DNA from: Aureimonas fodinaquatilis
GTDB lineage: Bacteria; Pseudomonadota; Alphaproteobacteria; Rhizobiales; Rhizobiaceae
DNA: 64,000 nucleotides
Assembly (NCBI RefSeq): GCF_008369445.1
Contig: NZ_VTWH01000006.1
Location: 150,664 to 214,663, forward strand
Reading direction: 5' to 3'
Part shown: positions 58,554-64,000 of the stretch, one piece after another
Position numbering within the stretch: position 1 is the first letter of the stretch
Layout: each line of letters opens with the position of its first letter
Translations under genes and position numbers: made by a program
The notes under the pieces: model-generated
What the model was told of the DNA's origin: nothing
What the model saw: the letters and a program-made list of their open reading frames with translations, nothing else
The model's database searches: none

Positions 58554-59963
58554 ATGGCAGATAACTTCGACCTTGTGGTCATTGGATCAGGTCCCGGCGG
58601 CTATGTATGCGCCATCAAGGCCGCTCAACTGGGGTTGAAGGTCGCGGTGGTGGAAAAGCGCGCGACTTACGGCGGCACATGTCTGAATGTCGGCTGCATT
58701 CCTTCAAAAGCATTGCTGCACGCTTCCGAAGTTTATGCGGAAGCAAAGCACTCCTATGCCGACCTTGGCGTGATTGTAGACCCGAAGCTGGATCTCGCGG
58801 CTCTGTTGGGCCACAAGGACAAGACGGTCAAAGCCAATGTTGATGGCATTTCCTTTCTGTTCAAAAAGAACAAGATCACCGGCATTATCGGCACGGGGCG
58901 CATTGTTTCCGCGTCCGAAGTGTCAGTGACAAAGGAAGATGGCAGCAGCCAGTCACTTTCTGCCAAGGCAATTGTCATCGCCACCGGATCGGACGTTGCC
59001 GGTATTCCGGGTGTTGATGTTGCGTTTGACGGGCAGGTTATTGTCTCATCCGATCATGCAATCGCTCTGGCGAAAGTGCCCGAAAGCATGATCGTTGTCG
59101 GTGGCGGAGTTATCGGGCTTGAACTGGGCTCTGTCTGGTCGCGTCTTGGTGCCAAGGTCACTGTGGTTGAATATCTCGACAAAATCCTCGGATCGATGGA
59201 TGCAGAGGCTTCAACCGCTTTGCAGAAGCTGCTGGCAAAGCAGGGGCTGGACTTCAAGCTTGGCGCCAAAGTCACGGCCGTGGCTTCAGTGGATGGCAAG
59301 GGCCGTGTCACTTATGAGCCGGTGAACGGCGGCGAGCCCGTCACGGTGGATGCGGATGTTGTTCTGGTGTCCACAGGACGCCGGCCCTACACGGCCGGTC
59401 TCGGCTTGGAAGAAGCCGGGGTTCAGTTGGACAAGGCCGGGCGCGTGGAAATCGACGGACATTATGCCACCAACATTGCTGGAATTTACGCGATCGGCGA
59501 TGTTGTGAAGGGGCCTATGCTTGCTCACAAGGCCGAGGATGAGGGCATTGCCCTTGCAGAAATTCTTGCCGGGCAGGCTGGCCATGTCAATTACAACGTC
59601 ATTCCATCGGTCGTTTACACGTCTCCGGAAGTCGCGTCTGTCGGCAAAACGGAAGAAGAGCTGAAATCTGCAGGCGTGGATTACAAGTCTGGCAAATTCT
59701 CATTCATGGCCAATGGCCGCGCGCGCGCCATGCAGCATATAGATGGTTTTGTAAAAATTCTGGCCGACAAGGTTACAGACAGGGTGCTGGGCGTGCACAT
59801 TGTTGGCTTTGGCGCAGGCGAATTGATTGCTGAAGCTGCGGTATTAATGGAGTTTGGCGGTTCTTCCGAAGATTTGGCACGGACCTGCCATGCGCACCCG
59901 ACCATGTCAGAGGCTGTGCGAGAAGCGGCATTGGCCACATTTGCCAAGCCAATTCACAGCTAA
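58554..59963 (+). CDS. lpdA: Dihydrolipoyl dehydrogenase, E3
   Basis: The 469-residue flavoprotein reoxidises dihydrolipoamide. It shows the FAD motif VIGSGPGGYVCAIKAAQLG, the redox disulfide GGTCLNVGCIPSKALL (CxxxxC), the NAD motif VVGGGVIGLELGSVWSRLGA, and the C-terminal catalytic HAHPTMSEAVREAAL. It completes the oxoglutarate dehydrogenase complex encoded upstream, and may also serve pyruvate dehydrogenase. It is followed by a strong terminator. Confidence 0.98.
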   Translation: MADNFDLVVIGSGPGGYVCAIKAAQLGLKVAVVEKRATYGGTCLNVGCIPSKALLHASEVYAEAKHSYADLGVIVDPKLDLAALLGHKDKTVKANVDGISFLFKKNKITGIIGTGRIVSASEVSVTKEDGSSQSLSAKAIVIATGSDVAGIPGVDVAFDGQVIVSSDHAIALAKVPESMIVVGGGVIGLELGSVWSRLGAKVTVVEYLDKILGSMDAEASTALQKLLAKQGLDFKLGAKVTAVASVDGKGRVTYEPVNGGEPVTVDADVVLVSTGRRPYTAGLGLEEAGVQLDKAGRVEIDGHYATNIAGIYAIGDVVKGPMLAHKAEDEGIALAEILAGQAGHVNYNVIPSVVYTSPEVASVGKTEEELKSAGVDYKSGKFSFMANGRARAMQHIDGFVKILADKVTDRVLGVHIVGFGAGELIAEAAVLMEFGGSSEDLARTCHAHPTMSEAVREAALATFAKPIHS

Positions 59964-60011
59964 GGTATGAAACGAAAAGCGAACGAGCTTTAACGCGCTG
60001 TTTATATGCAG

Positions 60012-60046
60012 AAGGCCCAGTCAAACATGTGTTGACTGGGCCTTTT
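60012..60046 (+). terminator. Terminator of the mdh-lpdA operon
   Basis: A perfect 13-bp stem (60012-60024 with 60032-60044; AAGGCCCAGTCAA / TTGACTGGGCCTT) with a 7-base loop is followed by TTCTTAT. It lies 48 bases after the lpdA stop, directly before the convergent small secreted-peptide gene. Confidence 0.9.
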
Positions 60047-60047
60047 C

Positions 60048-60200
60048 TTATCCGCGATCAGCCGATGTGGTTGGTTGTTCAATGCTGACCGGCGTTTTGT
60101 TGTCTGCTGAAATATGCGCCTTGCCGGGGCAAGCCGCACTGGCTGTGGCCGTGAGCGCGCTGAACGCAAACACGGTTATGAGAGCAGTCCTGTATTTCAT
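60048..60200 (-). CDS. Small secreted peptide (50 aa precursor)
   Basis: The frame gives a signal peptide MKYRTALITVFAFSALTATASA with a likely cleavage after ASA, leaving a mature peptide of about 28 residues with one cysteine (ACPGKAHISADNKTPVSIEQ...). AGGAGAAG lies before the ATG at 60200; an earlier start at 60230 is unsupported. I do not recognise a family. It is convergent with lpdA and 72 bases after the end of a methyltransferase gene on the same strand. Confidence 0.6.
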   Translation of the reverse strand: MKYRTALITVFAFSALTATASAACPGKAHISADNKTPVSIEQPTTSADRG

Positions 60201-60271
60201 GGTTGCTTCTCCTACAGTCGTTGACAGCAACAGGTTCTGCGCAGTTGCGGGCTACAGCAAGGCGTTGGGCA

Positions 60272-61024
60272 TCACGTTTTTGTGTGAGATGCAGTTCCTG
60301 GCTGGCTTTGAAAAATCGACCGCTTGTCCCGAACCTGGGAATAATGCCGGTTGCGCTGCACCCTGCCATTTTCAGAAACTATGGCGGTTGGCCACTCCGC
60401 CTTCGCCTGCTTTTTGAAAATGATCATGCTGTCGTGGAACGTCACGGACCCGATTTCCCATGCCTTCGAGCTTAGCGGAAACTGCTTCTGGTCTTCTGAA
60501 TACCAGCTGTGCATCTCGTCCAGCAGGTGCTTGCTGTATTCCATAAAGCTTTGCGGGTTGCGATACCCGCCGCCGAAACCCGGCCAATAGCTGGTGTGCA
60601 CATCTTCTACAATGTAGAGGCCGCCGTTTTTGATCTGACGCCATAAGGCTTGAAAGCTACCAGTTTGCTGGTGGGACTGGTGGCCCCCATCATCAACCAC
60701 AATATCAAAGGGCCCGCGTTCCAGGGCTATTTGCGCCAGCAGCGCGGTATCTGCCTGATCACCTATGAAAACTTGCGTGTCGGGAAGTTCCAACGCTTTG
60801 CAGGCAGGATCAATATCCAGAAAACTCACCTTGGAACCGGGCGCAAAGTAATCGCGCCACATCCGCATGGAACCACCTTTAAAAACGCCAATTTCCAGAA
60901 AAGTCGTCGGCTGGTTTTTCCACGGCAGCATCAGGTTGTCGTAGATCGGCATATAATGCTCGAACTTGTGTAGCGCCCGTTCGTCAGTTTTCAGCAGGTA
61001 GTCGGAGAAATAGGTGTCCGGCAT
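60272..61024 (-). CDS. Class I SAM-dependent methyltransferase
   Basis: The 250-residue product has the motif EIGVFKGGSMRMWRDYFAPG (SAM-binding, about residue 45), FLDIDPACKALE, and PFDIVVDDGGHQSHQQTGSFQALW, then YIVEDVHTSYWPGFGGGYRNPQSFMEY. It resembles the TylF/CmcI-like O-methyltransferases and the glycan/antibiotic-methyltransferase group in its DDGGHxxxxQ motif. Substrate unknown. No gene neighbours point to one. Confidence 0.82.
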   Translation of the reverse strand: MPDTYFSDYLLKTDERALHKFEHYMPIYDNLMLPWKNQPTTFLEIGVFKGGSMRMWRDYFAPGSKVSFLDIDPACKALELPDTQVFIGDQADTALLAQIALERGPFDIVVDDGGHQSHQQTGSFQALWRQIKNGGLYIVEDVHTSYWPGFGGGYRNPQSFMEYSKHLLDEMHSWYSEDQKQFPLSSKAWEIGSVTFHDSMIIFKKQAKAEWPTAIVSENGRVQRNRHYSQVRDKRSIFQSQPGTASHTKT

Positions 61025-61126
61025 GGTGACTCGATCGGGCCGTGTTATGGCCTGTGGGGCTGCGCTGCTAGAATAATAACATAAGCGTGATCCCCTGCCA
61101 GAAACCTGTATGAAGTATACGTTCTG

Positions 61127-62149
61127 CTATTCTGCTACTGGAGATAGCGTCCAGCCAGCATCCCTGAGAAGCTCCACCAGCCCTTCATCGCCAATCAGGT
61201 GCTGTGCGCCCACCGCAACAAATGCCCCGCCTTGAGTCAGGGCAGGCTGGAGTCGGTCCGCCATCAGCCGGTTTCTGTCCCGGATAATGCGCTCGTCAAA
61301 TTCCTTCCAAAGTTCCAGAGATCGGGCTTCGTCACTTCCCGCTGGCGCTATGAGTTCCAATGCGGGGGATATGACGGCAATGTTTCCCTGCAGATACAGG
61401 GAAATCAACGTTTCGATGATGTCCGGGATGCGATTCTGAAATTTGAAAGTCGCCAGCAGCATCTCGGCCTGATGGTCGTAAGGCAGAGATGCCATGGCAC
61501 CGAACTGTTCAGAGGCAGACTCCAGCCCGGCAATCGGCTTTCCCATCCCCTCAGCTTTTTGTGCCAGTGTCAGATCCAGGATCATTTTGCCTTCAGCCTG
61601 TCGCTGCTGTTCGCACGGCGTTGTCATTACGGCAGCGGCAACCAGCCAAGGCTGCAATGTGGCGAAATTTTCAAGTGGCGTGCCGGCGTTCTGCGCAAGT
61701 CTCGTCAGAGCCTCTGTGTCATCCGATGAAAGGTAATCTGTAATTCGCTGCCCCTCTGGCAGAGTTGTAAGGTCTGGGTGCTCCAGAAGTATTTTTTCCA
61801 GAGCGTCAGAATCGATCAGGTCGGTGGTTTCCAGCACAAGCTGCGATGCGGAATCAAACGCTGTCGATATGCTTTCAGGCAGGTAGGTCACACGTGGATC
61901 CGTCAAATGAACGGTGCCGAAAAGGTAGCTCGGTTCCTTGTCGGCTTTTTCGATCCGATAGAAGCGACCTTTGCCGTTGGCTTGCGTTGCGGCCTCCTGA
62001 AAAATCGCCTGCCGTTGCGCCTCCGGCAAAGCATCGACCATATTTATGCCTGTGTCACATTGAGCAGAGGCAGCGGTGGCCGTAGCAAGGCATGTTGCAA
62101 TGATCAGACCGCTGAGCGTCGTCGCATATTTGGGGATCACTTCAATCAC
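61127..62149 (-). CDS. TraB/GumN-family protein, secreted
   Basis: The 340-residue protein has an N-terminal signal peptide (TTLSGLIIATCLATATAASA) and the TraB/GumN signature YLFGTVHLTDPRVTYLPESI, with a C-terminal GAQHLIGDEGLVELLRDAGW. The family is related to Tiki metalloproteases; the bacterial role is not known. The start is a GTG at 62149 with GTGAAGG nearby; a second GTG at 62140 is possible. It is 15 bases downstream of xerC on the same strand. Confidence 0.87.
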   Translation of the reverse strand: MIEVIPKYATTLSGLIIATCLATATAASAQCDTGINMVDALPEAQRQAIFQEAATQANGKGRFYRIEKADKEPSYLFGTVHLTDPRVTYLPESISTAFDSASQLVLETTDLIDSDALEKILLEHPDLTTLPEGQRITDYLSSDDTEALTRLAQNAGTPLENFATLQPWLVAAAVMTTPCEQQRQAEGKMILDLTLAQKAEGMGKPIAGLESASEQFGAMASLPYDHQAEMLLATFKFQNRIPDIIETLISLYLQGNIAVISPALELIAPAGSDEARSLELWKEFDERIIRDRNRLMADRLQPALTQGGAFVAVGAQHLIGDEGLVELLRDAGWTLSPVAE

Positions 62150-62164
62150 CTGCCTTCACCGGGA

Positions 62165-63112
62165 TCATCGGGCTCTGGGGTGCGCCATTGTATAGACAGC
62201 CATGAGCCTCGCGCCGTCCACACCCGTATAGGCCTGGGTCGTTGATAGTGAGGCGTGGCCCAGCAATTCCTGAATCGTGCGCAAATCCCCGCCCGCGGCC
62301 AGCAGATGTGTGGCAAAGGAATGCCGCAAGGCGTGCGGGGTGGCAGATTCCGGCAGCCCCAGCAATCCGCGCAGTTTGCGCATTTCCGCTTGCACAATCT
62401 GCGGGCGCAAAGGTCCTCCGCGTGTGCCGCGAAACAAGGGTTGGTCTCCAGTGAGTGCATAGGGGCAAATGCGCCGGTATTCCTGTGTCGCCTCATGAAT
62501 CACCGGCAACAAAGGCACCAGCCTTTCTCGCCCGCCCTTGCCGCGAATTCGCATCGACCGTGCTTGCGAATCTGCCAGATCCGTACCGGAAAGAGAAAGT
62601 GCCTCTGATATGCGCAAGCCACAGCCATAGAGCAGGGTCATGACCGCAATATTCCTTGCGGAAACCCAGGCTTCATTTGCCATTGCACCCGCCTCTTCGG
62701 TCACGGTGATGGCATCAACCGGGGTCAACGGTCGTGGCAGTGACTTTGGCTGGCGCGGAGATCGTGTGGCCATGACGCCTGCGCTGGAAGCCTGCCCTTG
62801 CTTTTCCAGGTGGCGTATAAAGGAGCGCACTCCTGCCAGTCCGCGCCCCAGAGTCCTGGCCCCGGCGCCATTGCGCTGGCGCGCGGCCAGAAAACCGCGA
62901 ATATCGCCTGGAGAAAGATCGGCAATGTCCGAAAGCTGTGCCGGGCGGCCCCGATGACCGGTCATGAAACCCAGAAACTGCCGGACATCCCGCTCATAGG
63001 CTTCCAGCGTGTTGGCGCTGGCACCCTTGCCATGCTGCAAGCGCTTCATCCATTCGGCCTGATGCATGAGAACATCTGGATCCGCATATGTCAGAATCTG
63101 GCTCATTGGCAT
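62165..63112 (-). CDS. xerC: Tyrosine recombinase XerC
   Basis: The 315-residue recombinase resolves chromosome dimers with XerD at dif. It has an N-terminal SAM-like core-binding domain (about 20-115) and a C-terminal catalytic domain. Catalytic residues are visible: Arg in LLYGCGLRISEALSLS, HALRHSFATHLL (His-x-x-Arg), His in LLGHASLSTTQAYT and the nucleophilic tyrosine in TQAYTGVD. Length and motifs fit the chromosomal enzyme rather than a phage integrase. Two adjacent ATGs (63112, 63106) are possible starts. No dif site is apparent in the window. Confidence 0.93.
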   Translation of the reverse strand: MPMSQILTYADPDVLMHQAEWMKRLQHGKGASANTLEAYERDVRQFLGFMTGHRGRPAQLSDIADLSPGDIRGFLAARQRNGAGARTLGRGLAGVRSFIRHLEKQGQASSAGVMATRSPRQPKSLPRPLTPVDAITVTEEAGAMANEAWVSARNIAVMTLLYGCGLRISEALSLSGTDLADSQARSMRIRGKGGRERLVPLLPVIHEATQEYRRICPYALTGDQPLFRGTRGGPLRPQIVQAEMRKLRGLLGLPESATPHALRHSFATHLLAAGGDLRTIQELLGHASLSTTQAYTGVDGARLMAVYTMAHPRAR

Positions 63113-63254
63113 CCGTCACTTGTCCACTTGCTTGCCCGACCATGCATGATGAAACTTGCTGAAAGTTGAAAGCGGCTCTGGATAGATGGGGCGGCTGTTC
63201 CATCTTTGGCAGCAATGCCAGGCAATTTTATCTGAGCAAATTGGAGAAACCTTC

Positions 63255-63689
63255 ATGAAACGTCATGCGACCGCTATATGGAATGGCTCATTGGGCGAAG
63301 GACAGGGCGCTTTGACGACCCAGTCTGGAGCGCTGACAGACCATGGCTATTCATTCAAATCCCGCTTCGAGGATGAGAGTGGTAAGTCCGGGACCAATCC
63401 TGAAGAGCTTCTGGCAGCCGCGCATGCCGGCTGCTTTGCGATGCAGCTTTCACACTTTCTCGCGGAGAACGGCACTCCGGCAGATGAGCTTAAAGCGCGC
63501 GCTGTCGTGACGGTGGAGCAGACCAATGGCGGATTTGAAGTGCGCTCCAGCGCTTTGACCCTGGAGGGAAAGGTGCCGGGCGTTGACGATGCAACGTTTC
63601 AGTCACTCGCAGCCAAGGCGAAAAGTGGCTGCCCCATCTCGAAAGCTCTGGGCGCAATTGAGGTCACGCTCGACGCGCGGCTGGTCTGA
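63255..63689 (+). CDS. osmC: OsmC/Ohr-family peroxidase
   Basis: The 144-residue thiol peroxidase reduces organic hydroperoxides. Both catalytic cysteines are visible, in AAAHAGCFAMQLSHFL and KSGCPISKALGA, with the OsmC-type N-terminus MKRHATAIWNGSLGEGQGAL. The start is the ATG at 63255 with TTGGAGAAA upstream; an earlier frame to 63186 is not supported. It diverges from xerC. Confidence 0.93.
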   Translation: MKRHATAIWNGSLGEGQGALTTQSGALTDHGYSFKSRFEDESGKSGTNPEELLAAAHAGCFAMQLSHFLAENGTPADELKARAVVTVEQTNGGFEVRSSALTLEGKVPGVDDATFQSLAAKAKSGCPISKALGAIEVTLDARLV

Positions 63690-64000
63690 CACTATCCAGC
63701 CAGACATCAGGCCCGCATAGGCGAATCCGGGCGAATCTGACCGATGGCCTCGCCATCCAATCGAACCATCGGATTTTTCCGAAGCGGAATCGGGCTGAAC
63801 CCCGGTTCCGTTTTTGGTTTGCTTTCCGATTCCGTTTGGATTTGGGTCTGATTCCGGGGTTATTTGTTGGGTTGAGTTGTAATGATTCTGACATGATGAC
63901 GGTTGGGTGAGCGAATGGTTTGAGTTTAGGCCATTGATTTTGTTTGCGTTTGAAAATTTTTGGCGAATGTTTTGATTTTTTGATTGACGCAAAAGGGAGA
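63690..64000. other. Gene-free tail with interleaved inverted repeats
   Basis: I see no gene in this 311-base stretch. Two exact inverted-repeat pairs interleave: CGGAATCGG (63785-63793) with CCGATTCCG (63826-63834), and AACCCCGG (63798-63805) with CCGGGGTT (63854-63861). The order A-B-A'-B' could form a pseudoknot. The rest is G/T-rich and simple (TTTTTGGTTTG, TTTGGATTTGGG), ending in an AT-rich run. It may include the osmC terminator. Confidence 0.45.

Noticed and set aside
62165..63112. XerC as a phage or integrative-element integrase
   Set aside because: Length and motifs fit the chromosomal recombinase. There is no tRNA or attachment site, no excisionase, and the neighbours are ordinary genes.

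Overview
The window looks like the replication-origin region of the main chromosome of an alphaproteobacterium, most likely order Hyphomicrobiales (Rhizobiales). Four things support this. (i) The gene order leuS-lptE-holA / parB-parA-rsmG-mnmG-mnmE-rho-hemJ-hemE / [origin] / maf-aroE-coaE-dnaQ / secB-fxsA / Tim44-Smr-XRE is typical of alphaproteobacteria. (ii) An Omp19-type lipoprotein is present. (iii) The NAD-glutamate dehydrogenase is the very large (~1600 residue) type. (iv) There are dispersed palindromic repeats of the kind found in rhizobia. Species cannot be named from the sequence alone. Nearly all of the window is dense, intact housekeeping coding sequence. I see no phage, insertion sequence, CRISPR array, tRNA or rRNA gene.

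Layout. 1-11 kb: the 3' end of an RND efflux pump, an oleate hydratase, acetyl-CoA synthetase, a fused 5-oxoprolinase and a YggS PLP protein. 11-16 kb: leuS, lptE, holA on the plus strand. 15.8-25.4 kb: an unbroken minus-strand run, parB to hemE. 25.4-25.96 kb: a gene-free, AT-rich segment with DnaA-box-like sites and a tight cluster of GANTC sites, which I call as the probable oriC. From 26 kb the genes turn to the plus strand, so orientation switches at the proposed origin. 26-32 kb: maf to an XRE regulator. 32-40 kb: a cyclopropane fatty acid synthase, a guanidinium exporter behind a guanidine-II riboswitch, an Sdh assembly factor homologue, htpX, rsmB, a heparinase-II/III-like protein, a small lipoprotein and purH. 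40-49 kb: NAD-glutamate dehydrogenase, pdxY, carbonic anhydrase, an Omp19-like lipoprotein and zapE. 49-60 kb: a TCA-cycle block mdh-sucC-sucD-sucA-sucB-SDR-MAPEG-lpdA. 60-64 kb: a tiny secreted peptide, a methyltransferase, a TraB/GumN protein, xerC, an Ohr/OsmC-type protein and a gene-free tail.

How it works together. Six sites matching or nearly matching the parS consensus TGTTTCACGTGAAACA are scattered over about 32 kb around the proposed origin. Five lie within genes or over a start codon, where the site is translated as V-S-R-E-T/I or F-H-V-(K/R). With parA and parB in the same region, this is a complete origin-segregation module. The other regulatory highlights are the guanidine-II (mini-ykkC) riboswitch before sugE, a 20-bp inverted repeat before mdh, a structured leader without an obvious Shine-Dalgarno before sucA, and a rhizobial-type repeat whose tandem copies encode the N-terminus of LptE. 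I did not find an obviously new defence or biosynthetic system; the most notable content is the origin architecture and the repeat/gene overlaps.
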